Shown in pieces: positions 51,167 through 60,302 of a DNA stretch of 64,000 nt. Under the pieces are notes generated by a model that saw only the letters and a program-made list of their open reading frames with translations, was not told where the DNA came from and searched no databases. Position numbers and translations under genes: made by a program. Every line of letters begins with the position of its first letter. The first letter of the stretch is position 1. The stretch comes from UBA4722 sp044221135 (lineage in GTDB: Bacteria; Pseudomonadota; Gammaproteobacteria; DSM-16500): assembly GCA_044221135.1 (NCBI GenBank), contig JBGAPT010000004.1, forward strand, positions 1-64,000. Direction: 5' to 3'.

Positions 51167-52852
51167 CTAAGGTTTTTTATGCGGACGAACCCCCTGTTCA
51201 TCATATTCACTAATAAGGGAAATAATAGGGTCTTTTCCTTTTATACCCCCAAAGTGATCACTAAAAAATTCATGGATTCTTTTCTTTCGTTCCTTATTCG
51301 TTATTTTGCTCGCCGTAGGAATAAGAAGTGGTAATAGCTTTTTCTTATCACATGGCTTTGCTACATATCCATTATATTGACTTGCCATTTTTTTTGTTGC
51401 TTCATCCACTTCAATAGCACCTGATACAATTACAATATAGCTAGGCACAGCTGTTTTTTGCTCTAACTCAAATGTCCGGATAGATCTTACCAAAGCTAAT
51501 CCTTCATTACCCTCTGGCATATTTAAATCGGTTACAACGAAATTACATGGATCTCCTGATAAATAAGCTTGTTTATATAAATCAGCGGCCTGTTCTGCAG
51601 AGCCTGCAGTAGCAATATGTTCTTCTGGAATGCCAATCATCATGAGAACTTTTTTAAGCATTTTTTGGTTTTTCTCGTCATCATCTACCGCAAGCGCATA
51701 AGTCAATCCATACTCAATAACATAGCGCACTATTTCCACTATTTCTAAAGGAATAGTAATCGTGAATGTAGAGCCTTTTCCTTTAGTACTTTGAACAGTC
51801 ACATCTCCAGAGGCTTTTTGTAATTTTTTCTTAACATTTGCTAATCCGCTGCCAGAGCCTTGAATATTTGAATTATATTTTTTTCGATTTTCATCTAAAC
51901 AGTGTGCTGCTTGATCCGGGGTCATGCCCATGCCATTATCTGTTACTTGAACAACAAAATTCTCTTGGTCTCTCGCCAGCGAAACTGTTATTTTCCCATT
52001 TGATTTGACAATAAATTTAATGGCATTTTTAACTATATTAACAAACGCATAAAGCAAAGCAGCTTGATCGCCGGAAACAATATATTCATCCTCCGTTAAT
52101 AGTAACCCCTGTTTTTCCAACGTGATTCTGCCGTGACACTCCTGCGAAAATGTAAAAAAAATGTCGTTGAGAGAAGCTATAAGAGAAAATGTTATTTTGC
52201 TATTAGGCAACAATAGATCATTTTCAATGATTTTAATATATGCCCTACTAATCATGGCACATGATAATTTTATACGATACATCTCCAAATTTTCAATTGA
52301 TGTCTCTAAAAAAGAAGTATCAAGACCTTGAAGAGTGTCTTTAAACGTTTTTAATCTCGCAATTTCTTCTAAAATTCCGTTATATACCGCATCAAGATTA
52401 GCAGATATGGATTGTTCTAGATTATTCTCTTCATGTCTAATCTTATGTAATGTGGCATTTTGTTCCGCTTGCAAAGCAAGTTGTTGCTGTAATGATGCAG
52501 TAAGAGATGCGTCGGTTTCTACTAATCCAGGTACAGCAGAGTTATCATCAACCGTCTTAAGCTCCGTGGCTGGGTGTAATAGCTCTTCTCTTGCTTCCAG
52601 GTCGTCAGTAAGTGGTGTTACAGTCATTAACGGACTAGAGACAAGCGGACGTTGTGAAGATGGTTTTATTAAAGCTTTTGTTTCGGATTGATCAACATCA
52701 ACAGTATTTTTACTTTTTTTTCGTAATGACCGAAAAATATTGCCTGTTGTACGCGATTTAGATGACGATACTCTTTTCCCTTGCGAGCCACTTACTTTTT
52801 TTTCCTCCCCATTATTATTTTGGGCTTTTTTAAAAGGCTGACATTGTCCCAT
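51167..52852 (-). CDS. Soluble hybrid histidine kinase/receiver protein
   Basis: A cytosolic protein of about 561 aa (ATG at 52852 favoured, with GGGAG 6 nt upstream). The N-terminal 110 residues are basic and low-complexity. A helical dimerisation region follows, with a possible phospho-acceptor His in LHKIRHEENN. The HATPase domain has an N-box NIVKNAIKFI, G1 VQVTDNGMGM and G2 GSGSGLANVKK (about residues 275-370). A receiver domain follows (about 388-510) with ALAVDDDE, an acceptor Asp in VVTDLNMPEG and Lys in YVAKPCD. No sensor or membrane domain is present. The C-terminus is polar. It could be a phosphorelay component or an exported signalling effector. Confidence 0.8.
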   Translation of the reverse strand: MGQCQPFKKAQNNNGEEKKVSGSQGKRVSSSKSRTTGNIFRSLRKKSKNTVDVDQSETKALIKPSSQRPLVSSPLMTVTPLTDDLEAREELLHPATELKTVDDNSAVPGLVETDASLTASLQQQLALQAEQNATLHKIRHEENNLEQSISANLDAVYNGILEEIARLKTFKDTLQGLDTSFLETSIENLEMYRIKLSCAMISRAYIKIIENDLLLPNSKITFSLIASLNDIFFTFSQECHGRITLEKQGLLLTEDEYIVSGDQAALLYAFVNIVKNAIKFIVKSNGKITVSLARDQENFVVQVTDNGMGMTPDQAAHCLDENRKKYNSNIQGSGSGLANVKKKLQKASGDVTVQSTKGKGSTFTITIPLEIVEIVRYVIEYGLTYALAVDDDEKNQKMLKKVLMMIGIPEEHIATAGSAEQAADLYKQAYLSGDPCNFVVTDLNMPEGNEGLALVRSIRTFELEQKTAVPSYIVIVSGAIEVDEATKKMASQYNGYVAKPCDKKKLLPLLIPTASKITNKERKKRIHEFFSDHFGGIKGKDPIISLISEYDEQGVRPHKKP

Positions 52853-53174
52853 CATGCACTCCCTCATTTATAATTTATAAATAGCTTATATTCAAGCCGA
52901 TAATTTTTTATTCTTTTTATTTTATAATGAAGTGCAATTATATAATGATCGTCCTAATAAATACCATACGAAATTTAGAGAATATTCATTAAACTGTGTC
53001 ACGCTGTTAGGAATTGTCATGAAAATCACAATAATTTAGTGTTTCAAGCATTTTATAGTAAGTGAATTGTCTATGTGTTTCTGATTAAAGATTAAATAGT
53101 GATGATAAGACTCTATTACAGAGTACAAGGCTTAATTTAATTATCTAATCATCTAATACAAAATAACATATCCG
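52853..53174. other. Intergenic region, no gene seen
   Basis: About 320 bp of very AT-rich sequence between two minus-strand genes. It contains the promoter region of the hybrid kinase. I see no supported gene, strong hairpin with T-run, or dispersed repeat. Confidence 0.5.
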
Positions 53175-56100
53175 TTAAGCAGGAGTAGCGTTAGCGTTAG
53201 CCTGAGCTTGAGCTATAGCTGTTTCAACTATCCTCCTGGCATCCTCAGTACGTTTTCCAGCATTCGCAATCAATGGATGCGCAGAAGAAAAAATTCCAAC
53301 ATTCTCTTTAGCTCTAGCATTTATATTCCTCTGTAAGAAGACTTTAGAGCTGTCTTCTATCGTACTTAATTTCACAATCGCTGATAAAGTATCATAGAAA
53401 GTATTGTCTTTTGTTTTAGGTATAGGTACTAAATTACATAAAAAATAATTCAACGCATCTTCAGCCCCCTCTAGAGTCTTATTAGCCTCAATTAGAGCAA
53501 TCATTTCCATAAAAATAACCAGATTATGCCTCACATCCTCGCTAAGCTCTTTAATCCCTTTTGCTTTAATCGAGCGTTTTAAATCTTTTATACCATTTTC
53601 TTTTTTCACTGCTTCTGCAAAAAATTGATGATATTTTTCTTGTCGGTCTTCATTTATTTTTTCACTAATATATTGCTCTGCTAATGTTATAATAATATTT
53701 ATAGTTTTATCGTTCATAACCGTCTCTTGTACTTGCTGCGGCATACTAGTAGGACTACTAACAGTTTGTTTTTTCTTCTCGACACTCTCCCTTTTTACTT
53801 CTTTATCTGGCTGCCAAGTAATTTGTAAATCTAATTCCCGAATAATCTCATCCATTAATTTCGCATGTTGAGAAAACTCATTCCGTGCATGTTTTTCTAA
53901 TATTTGTTTTAATTCCTCCTTCATTTCTTCAAAAGAACCTGTGTCCATGTAATGGTTTAAGAAATCTCGCATCGCTTTACGCATTGCTGGAAATACATCT
54001 TTCTCTTCTTTACTCTCCAGAAATGGATTAGCATCCGCTGGTATTTTCTCCAATAACATTACAACTTTTTGCTTATTATCATCATCAAGTTTTTTTACAA
54101 TTTCATTGTTTAATTCCGCTCTTTTTGCTCGGAATCGCAATTCTAATGATGCTAATAAAGCCGGAGATAAATGATTTTTTTCCTTAATTTGATCTTCTAG
54201 CCTTGAAATTGCATCTCCTATCTCTAGCAAAGCAGCCAGTCGATCTGAGTTCTTATTTTCATTTAGAACCTCAAATCCAAATGGACTCGTATTTTTATTT
54301 ATTTTAATAGCATCTAGTTTTTTAACAAAAGCGTTACATTCGTATTCTCTTAAATTTTCTATAACACGCGATTTAACAGCACTTCCAGGAAAACCTTCTA
54401 ATTGCTTAAAATATCTATCCACCTTAGCAATCATGCTATCTGGATTTTCTCTTTTGTTCTTGAGCGATCCATCTATCTCTCTTAATATATCGCAACTCAC
54501 TGTTGCGCTATTCTTTATTTTTAAAAGCTTGTTTTGAAGAGAACCTAACTTAACATCAAAATTAGAATGTTTTATTCTATTAAGAAATTGCTTTTGCTTT
54601 TTCAAATATTGATCCACATGATGATACATGGTTTCAATATTCTCATTACTGAGAGCAATGTTTTCGTCTTCAATAGTTTTCGAAAATAGATCCACCATTT
54701 CCTGACAAAGTATTAATCTTGCAACCTTAATATTCTTTATATCCTCGCCCCAAAATGGCCAGCTGAAAATACTGATCCATCTCCATGGGTTATACATATT
54801 TGATTCTAACGTAAGTGCAATCTGATTTTTTAAATTTATTTGATTACAAAAATAATCTATAGCATTTTCTTTATTTTCGACCTGATCCGGCGGTAAATTG
54901 TATTTTCCAAACAATAAAGCTGGATCACTATCTAGTTGATATCTTTGATAGCCCAACGCTACTCTAGCAAGATTAAATTTTTCTTGTTGATTTAATAGAT
55001 GTGGATCATCAGCTTGATTACCTACTGGAGACAAAGAAAAAAATGGTGGAAAAGAGCGAGGTACATGTTTTTCATCTAACTCTGGCGAATTATCCTTTCT
55101 CTCTAAGCCATTTAAATCTTTGCTGATAGAACCCGTCGAACTCTTAGATCCTCTTCGTGGTGAAAAATCGAGACTTGATGGTGATAATGATGGTGATGAT
55201 CGATCATTAACCCTTACTGGTGACCTAGAGGGTGTTCTATCATCTTCACTTGCGCGTAATTCAGAGCGCTTTTCATCGTCGCGTTTTTTCTTATCTCCTG
55301 CTACCTGACCGCATGACTGTAGTGTTCCATCCATCGCTTTAGCATTGTCAAACATCTTTTCTTCAGATCCTTGGGTTACCTCTAACACTGGTTTACCAAT
55401 AATACCTTGCAATTCGCTAAATCGACGATATCCAGATATCACACGCTCCATTGCTTTTAAAAAAGACATTTCCTTATTTTTTATCATACGCACAGCTTCT
55501 TCGCGCTTTCTTGTTATACTTTGAGCATGCCCTAAAATTTCAGTGCACTTCTCTTGTATACTCACAATTTGCTCCAACGCAACTTCAAGAGCAGCACGCC
55601 TCTTAAAACCCGGCGTCCCTCTGGCAAAAGTATTCACTGTCGTATTGGAATTAATTTTGTCATTAAAAGTTTTATAAATTTCCACTAGCTTATCATGAAG
55701 CGCTTGAGCAACTTTTAAATTATTCTCCTCCATCTGACGGTGAATATTTTCATCTAACATTACAAAAGCTGACAATTCCCCCATTTCCTCTAAAGAGCGA
55801 GAATAATCTAAATTCAGTTGCAAGCAGTTTTGCAACTCTTGCATCAGTTCCAATAATTCTATGAAACTTCTTAATGCAAAATTTCTTAACTCCTCATCTT
55901 TTAATATCTCACCGCTAAAACCACTGAAGATGGATGAAACTTCTAAACCTTCTGCTACTACTTCATCAATACAAATTTGCCCATTTTCTCCCAACTTTAA
56001 TCGATCCTGATTTAACATCTCACGCAGATTCTTAATAAACTGCGCACTTACTCTTAAGTCATGCGGACTTTTAGACTCTTCTGCAACTCGAATAATATTC

Positions 56101-57053
56101 CCAGTACGATTACCAACCGCTTGAATACGCTTATTAAGATCTTGTACTGCATTAAGAACAGGCGTGGGCTGCTGAGTAGCATCATAACAAATCACCTTAC
56201 GCGGATTAGTCAAATAGCCAAGTTGACCCAATCCTACAGAAACAAAGCTGGTCACATGCTGCGGATTATCCCTATGCATAAATTGAAAATGGATATTTGA
56301 TATTTTTTCTTCTGCATAGAGATTATAAGTTAATGAGGGTAATAAAGTAGGAATCGCAGCCATTAAGCCATTTATTTTACCTAAGTGACTGCGTATGGCT
56401 TGCTTTCTTTGAGCGATCTCTTCATCTTTTATGATGTGATCTAGCGTGTCTGCAGCTTGTATAAGCTGAGTCTTAAAATGTACTCCTGATTCTGCTCGGC
56501 CAGCTGCTTTTCTCGCTTTATCCAGAACACCCCAGCTATCGACAAGCTGACTCGCTGCAACTGCCCTAAGTATTTTATTTATTCTTTTAAAATGCTCAAT
56601 CTTAGCGTGATCTTCAGCCTGGATTGCAACACAAAAAGCCTCCGTCACTCCAACGATGAATCGGACGCCCGCCGTGTTTGGGCTATGACTACCAACCCAT
56701 CCTAACAATGTTTGTGTTATCTCTACTAGCCGAGTGGCTCTAGTTGCATCACTCACAGACGATGAGGAGCTACTACTAGAAGGTGATACAGTGAGTCTTC
56801 GCGTTACTGCGGCAGAATTAAGTTGAGCTGTAGTTGCTACGCTCCCCTCTTTTAATAGCTTATCAAATGCCTCTGCTAATAACGGACTATCTTTAAGTTC
56901 ATCATGAATTACTGTCTGATAAACTCTGGCCTCCAGCTCTTGATACCCTTCGTGTGCGAGTGGATTTCCTTTTTTTTGATACCATGGAGCATCTTTCTTT
57001 TCCCTCTCAAAAGCTGCATTCAAAGAATCTTTCAGAGCTGTATAACTTTGCAT
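53175..57053 (-). CDS. Giant coiled-coil protein, candidate effector
   Basis: A protein of 1,292 aa, unrecognised. The ATG at 57053 follows AGGAGG at 6 nt; the frame opens five codons earlier without a ribosome site. It is mainly helical. Residues 1-90 are amphipathic, with a poly-Ser run (SPSSSSSSSS) near 92-102. Helical bundles span about 105-600, and a Ser/Arg/Asp-rich linker lies at about 600-680 (DRTPSRSPVRVNDRSSPSLSP). A second helical region spans 700-1080, and a Lys/Glu-rich coil precedes the Ala-rich end (AIAQAQANANATPA). There is no signal, membrane segment or motif. It resembles 10619..14359 only in composition. A candidate translocated protein. Confidence 0.6.
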   Translation of the reverse strand: MQSYTALKDSLNAAFEREKKDAPWYQKKGNPLAHEGYQELEARVYQTVIHDELKDSPLLAEAFDKLLKEGSVATTAQLNSAAVTRRLTVSPSSSSSSSSVSDATRATRLVEITQTLLGWVGSHSPNTAGVRFIVGVTEAFCVAIQAEDHAKIEHFKRINKILRAVAASQLVDSWGVLDKARKAAGRAESGVHFKTQLIQAADTLDHIIKDEEIAQRKQAIRSHLGKINGLMAAIPTLLPSLTYNLYAEEKISNIHFQFMHRDNPQHVTSFVSVGLGQLGYLTNPRKVICYDATQQPTPVLNAVQDLNKRIQAVGNRTGNIIRVAEESKSPHDLRVSAQFIKNLREMLNQDRLKLGENGQICIDEVVAEGLEVSSIFSGFSGEILKDEELRNFALRSFIELLELMQELQNCLQLNLDYSRSLEEMGELSAFVMLDENIHRQMEENNLKVAQALHDKLVEIYKTFNDKINSNTTVNTFARGTPGFKRRAALEVALEQIVSIQEKCTEILGHAQSITRKREEAVRMIKNKEMSFLKAMERVISGYRRFSELQGIIGKPVLEVTQGSEEKMFDNAKAMDGTLQSCGQVAGDKKKRDDEKRSELRASEDDRTPSRSPVRVNDRSSPSLSPSSLDFSPRRGSKSSTGSISKDLNGLERKDNSPELDEKHVPRSFPPFFSLSPVGNQADDPHLLNQQEKFNLARVALGYQRYQLDSDPALLFGKYNLPPDQVENKENAIDYFCNQINLKNQIALTLESNMYNPWRWISIFSWPFWGEDIKNIKVARLILCQEMVDLFSKTIEDENIALSNENIETMYHHVDQYLKKQKQFLNRIKHSNFDVKLGSLQNKLLKIKNSATVSCDILREIDGSLKNKRENPDSMIAKVDRYFKQLEGFPGSAVKSRVIENLREYECNAFVKKLDAIKINKNTSPFGFEVLNENKNSDRLAALLEIGDAISRLEDQIKEKNHLSPALLASLELRFRAKRAELNNEIVKKLDDDNKQKVVMLLEKIPADANPFLESKEEKDVFPAMRKAMRDFLNHYMDTGSFEEMKEELKQILEKHARNEFSQHAKLMDEIIRELDLQITWQPDKEVKRESVEKKKQTVSSPTSMPQQVQETVMNDKTINIIITLAEQYISEKINEDRQEKYHQFFAEAVKKENGIKDLKRSIKAKGIKELSEDVRHNLVIFMEMIALIEANKTLEGAEDALNYFLCNLVPIPKTKDNTFYDTLSAIVKLSTIEDSSKVFLQRNINARAKENVGIFSSAHPLIANAGKRTEDARRIVETAIAQAQANANATPA

Positions 57054-57311
57054 AACTTTCCTCCTCATTCAGTCAAGCCATTACTAAAGTATGGACTCAT
57101 TCTTATTTTTGCCCCGTCAAGCAGGGTAATTTATTATACAATGCTAACAATAACTATTTATTTATCAACTAATTAAAATACTCTCCCTCCTGGCGGTCCA
57201 TTCATATTTAACAATACTCCTTTTTATCACTTGATAATATACAATGATTATTAAGATAATATTAAGAAAACAAATTATTTTCACCATTATTTACATAACG
57301 ATACCATTGCA

Positions 57312-57749
57312 ATGCCCAAAAAAATAAATACCCTAAACAAAATGAGATTTTTTATGCCGCTCTTAGAAAAAATAGTAACGCTAGAAAAAGAAGCCGACGA
57401 TTTTGGATTTAAATGGGAAACCACAAACCAAATTATGGCGCAAATTCGCAGTGAATGTGACGAAATTTCTGTTCATTTACAAAATCCAGCAAACGATCCC
57501 GATAAAATTAAGTTACAAGAAGAAATAGGTGATTTATTACATGCTGTCTTTTCATTATGTGTTTTCTGCAAACTCTCCCCACAAGCTACATTAGAAAAAA
57601 CACTGACTAAATTTGAGCGCCGTCTGAATGCTGTTAAACAAATAGCAAATGCACAAGGTTTAATAACATTGAAAAACCATTCGTTTGAGGAATTAATGGA
57701 ATATTGGGAAAAAGCAAAAAAGGTAGTGGATGGTACGCTTTTGTTATAA
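57312..57749 (+). CDS. MazG-like nucleoside triphosphate pyrophosphohydrolase
   Basis: A 145-aa protein with one MazG domain (half the length of E. coli MazG, which has two). The core pattern is present: EADDFGFKWE (27-36), the metal-binding IRSECDEI (45-52) and EEIGDLLHAVF (70-80), then KFERRLNAVKQIA and FEELMEYWEKAKK, the C-terminal MazG signature. It should hydrolyse NTPs or dNTPs to monophosphates, removing damaged or excess nucleotides. The start may be at 57342 or 57354 rather than 57312, as the N-terminal dozen residues have no ribosome site. Monocistronic. Confidence 0.8.
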   Translation: MPKKINTLNKMRFFMPLLEKIVTLEKEADDFGFKWETTNQIMAQIRSECDEISVHLQNPANDPDKIKLQEEIGDLLHAVFSLCVFCKLSPQATLEKTLTKFERRLNAVKQIANAQGLITLKNHSFEELMEYWEKAKKVVDGTLLL

Positions 57750-57754
57750 CTTTT

Positions 57755-57993
57755 GTAACTATTCAGCGATTGCTACTGACCTAATCGTGCCCGCGTGCGT
57801 GCCCGTGCCCGCGTGCGTCTTTTCTTATGTTTTATCAAAAGCCTTAGCCATTTTAATTAACATTCCAACAATAGAGCTATTATTTCAAGGTAGGATTCTA
57901 AAATGTATGACGGATTAAAGTTAATCGAGAAGACGCACGCAGGCGTAAGACGCGCGCGGGCACGATTGTCAGTGGTAATCGCTGAATAGTTAC
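57755..57993. repeat. Long hairpin element with unusual GC-rich inner arms
   Basis: GTAACTATTCAGCGATT (57755) is mirrored at 57977-57993. The arms extend for about 40 nt (57755-57795, 57955-57993) with few mismatches. Inside, alternating G/C/T-rich runs such as GTGCCCGCGTGCGTC face GACGCACGC and GACGCGCGCGGGC. A roughly 120-bp AT-rich loop fills the centre. No second copy is seen in the window. No gene is supported. Confidence 0.65.
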
Positions 57994-58140
57994 TAATTTT
58001 CAACTCATTCATTGAATGCTGCACAAACGAAATGTTACGATAGTGGCATATTGTTTCTATAGAAACAAGTATGGCGCGACCGGAGCGCATATTGACACCA
58101 TATAAACATACCTCATCTCACTCACGCTGCTTTATCTAAA

Positions 58141-58450
58141 CCGTCATTGCGAGCTGAGGTATCCCTAGAGGGATTGCTGTGTCATCCCCTCTCATTAATC
58201 CCCTGCGAAAAAAAGGGGACCCCGCGAAAGCCTTTGAACCCATCATGACTTGTCTCTCAACTACCCTCATTTCTTGATAATTCAATTTCTATTGTACTAA
58301 TCATTGTTTGGAGATATTTGCATGATGGGTCCCCGCTTTCGCGGGGATGACAGAAAAAAAAGCAGGGATGACACGAGAGAGAGGGGATTGATATGAGAGA
58401 GAGGGGATTGATATGAGAGAGCGGAGATGATATGAGAGAGAGGGGATGAC
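58141..58450. repeat. GTCATCCCCGCG repeat element, copy D, with tandem tail
   Basis: The core (58181-58351) has a disrupted left end, where an extra GCGAAAAAAAGGGGAC precedes CCGCGAAAGC, and an intact right end. The right side runs into degenerate GAGAGAGGGGATTGATAT units (58375-58450). A CGTCATTGCGAGC family fragment precedes it at 58142. No gene is supported. Confidence 0.75.
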
Positions 58451-58468
58451 ACAGATGCCTCTGAAAAA

Positions 58469-59167
58469 CTATGACTCCTTCGATGACTGAGACGCAGAAT
58501 AAATACGACGCTTGCAGCGATGCTCAATGAGCGTGCCTATAATCACTCCCTGTTTTTTATTCTGTATACTAATATTATTCCAGTCTTCATTAATGGCAAT
58601 TAACTCAAATTCATCCGGATCACTGCAAGAGAGCGGACGATATTTTCTAAAAATAACAATATCCTTGTCTTTTTTTAATGTAGCAATCACAAATTCTCCC
58701 GGACGCGGCTTGACTTCAGGGTCGAATATCAGAATATCCCCTGGCATAAATAAAGGCGCCATGCTTAAATCATCGACTACCAAAGCAAAAGAATGAGTAC
58801 TCGCCACTTTTGCTAAGTGCTCATCTAGGCCTATGGGAGAAAAAAAATCTTTTTCTTTATTCATGCTACTCACCGCCTGCATAGAATGCAAAAAGGGTAC
58901 GCAAGCAGCTAGTGAAACACTAGAATGATTAGGTCGCATCTCTCCGTATCCAAATTGCAGCCAATCAGGCGTTACATTTAATACTTTTGCTGCTTTCAGC
59001 AAATTAGCCGCTTCTATTCCATACGTTTTATTAGACTCCCATTGCGCAACAGCACTGCGTGATATTATTTTTTTATCTGCAAGTTGACTCATAGCATGAG
59101 CTAATTCATCTTGGCTTAAACCAGATTCAGTGCGAGCTTTTTTTATCCTGTCAGCAAATGTCAGCAT
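58469..59167 (-). CDS. LexA/CI-like HTH regulator with S24 domain (1 of 2 head-to-head paralogues)
   Basis: A 232-aa regulator (the longer frame begins four codons earlier). An XRE-type HTH spans about residues 4-70 (ADRIKKARTESGLSQDELAH, WESNKTYGIEAANLLK), followed by an S24 peptidase-like dimerisation domain. The DDLSMAPLFMPGD motif supplies the Ser, and Lys is in IVIFRKY. The expected Ala-Gly cleavage site (QAG) reads QAV, so RecA-stimulated self-cleavage may be lost or altered. The homologue at 59494..60180 shares the whole architecture and is divergent, with a 326-bp region between. Both probably bind that region. Likely phage-repressor-derived. Confidence 0.82.
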   Translation of the reverse strand: MLTFADRIKKARTESGLSQDELAHAMSQLADKKIISRSAVAQWESNKTYGIEAANLLKAAKVLNVTPDWLQFGYGEMRPNHSSVSLAACVPFLHSMQAVSSMNKEKDFFSPIGLDEHLAKVASTHSFALVVDDLSMAPLFMPGDILIFDPEVKPRPGEFVIATLKKDKDIVIFRKYRPLSCSDPDEFELIAINEDWNNISIQNKKQGVIIGTLIEHRCKRRIYSASQSSKES

Positions 59168-59234
59168 TATGAAAACCATACTCTCTATAGAAAATCAGTA
59201 CTGACACTGTAGCATTATATTAGCCTCAAAATAA

Positions 59235-59422
59235 AAGTAAGTATACAAACAATTGTCATTATAGTGGCTGTTTTAAAAAACGCTAGGCCGGGTACCGCCT
59301 ACCCATTAAAAGCCAATTTATATTCTTTTTTTAAAATAAAGTTTATTTATAGCGCATTTCATGGCTTATAATTCACTTTCAGCAAGAGGCAGTTAAATCA
59401 CATAAGTCTGTATTCTTACTTA
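59235..59422. promoter_or_regulatory. Inverted AAGTAAG(T/A)ATACA sites between paralogous regulators
   Basis: AAGTAAGTATACAAAC at 59235-59250 recurs inverted at 59406-59422 (reading GTAAGAATACAGAC on the minus strand). The sites are placed symmetrically in the intergenic region of two divergent regulators. They are candidate operators for one or both proteins. A 30-bp stretch CGCTAGGCCGGGTACCGCC lies between, similar to part of the 25863 repeat. Confidence 0.45.
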
Positions 59423-59493
59423 TCATTTTAATAAAAATAGTGTTATGATTATCCTCAAATGGGGTTAAATCAATTAATATAAGTAGAAAAACA

Positions 59494-60180
59494 ATGTCTA
59501 ATTTTGCTCAAAGAATAAAACAAGCCCGTCTTGCTGCTGGGCTAAGCCAGGAAGCATTAGCTGAAGCGATCAGTCAATTGTTTGATAAGAAAAAAATATC
59601 ACGCACTGCTATTACTCAATGGGAATCCAACAAAACCGCTGGAATAGAAGCAGCTAACTTATTAAAAGCGACAAAAGTGTTAAACGTAATGCCAGACTGG
59701 TTACAATTTGGGTCTGGTAACATGCGGCCTATTGATCATTCTGAAATGATGTTAAACGTACGCACTATCCCTTTACTCAGTGAAGTACAAGCTGCCAATC
59801 CTAAAGAAAGATATAAAACAATTCTGTCTGAAGTAGGATTAGATGAATCATTAGCAAAAGTAGCCGGTCCGTATTCTTTTGCATTAATGATTCAAGACAA
59901 TAGTATGGCTCCTTTATTCATCTCCTCCGATCTTATTATCCTTGATCCTAGCATCCAGCCCCATCCAGGAGAATTCGTAGTTGCAAAATTAAAAAATGTG
60001 CATACCGTTGTTTTCAGAAAATACCAACCTACTTCTCATCTGTGTTCTAGTCAGTTTGAATTAATTTCATTGAATACAGACTGGGGAAAAATAAAGATGA
60101 CTGAAAAAAATAGTGAAATTCTGGGTGTCTTAATCGAGCATCGCTGTAAGCGTCGTCTAGATCCCGGGATTATTTTATAA
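59494..60180 (+). CDS. LexA/CI-like HTH regulator with S24 domain (2 of 2 head-to-head paralogues)
   Basis: A 228-aa regulator clearly homologous to 58469..59167 along its whole length. The N-terminal XRE HTH is at residues 4-66, with GLSQEALAEA and the WESNKTAGIEAANLLKAT block nearly identical to the paralogue. The S24-type domain has DNSMAPLF (Ser137) and VFRKY (Lys176). The usual QAG cleavage site reads QAA (Gln99-Ala101). C-terminal LIEHRCKRRLDP is also shared. The pair may cross-regulate like a Cro/CI-type switch, but no phage genes are adjacent. Confidence 0.82.
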   Translation: MSNFAQRIKQARLAAGLSQEALAEAISQLFDKKKISRTAITQWESNKTAGIEAANLLKATKVLNVMPDWLQFGSGNMRPIDHSEMMLNVRTIPLLSEVQAANPKERYKTILSEVGLDESLAKVAGPYSFALMIQDNSMAPLFISSDLIILDPSIQPHPGEFVVAKLKNVHTVVFRKYQPTSHLCSSQFELISLNTDWGKIKMTEKNSEILGVLIEHRCKRRLDPGIIL

Positions 60181-60302
60181 TAACAGCTCTATATTTATTA
60201 TTAGCGCTACAAGATAATAAACAATCACTTCTGCTTCCCGCCATGCTTATCATACGTTATTATAATGACATTTGTACCATATTAGAATAACATACCACTA
60301 CT

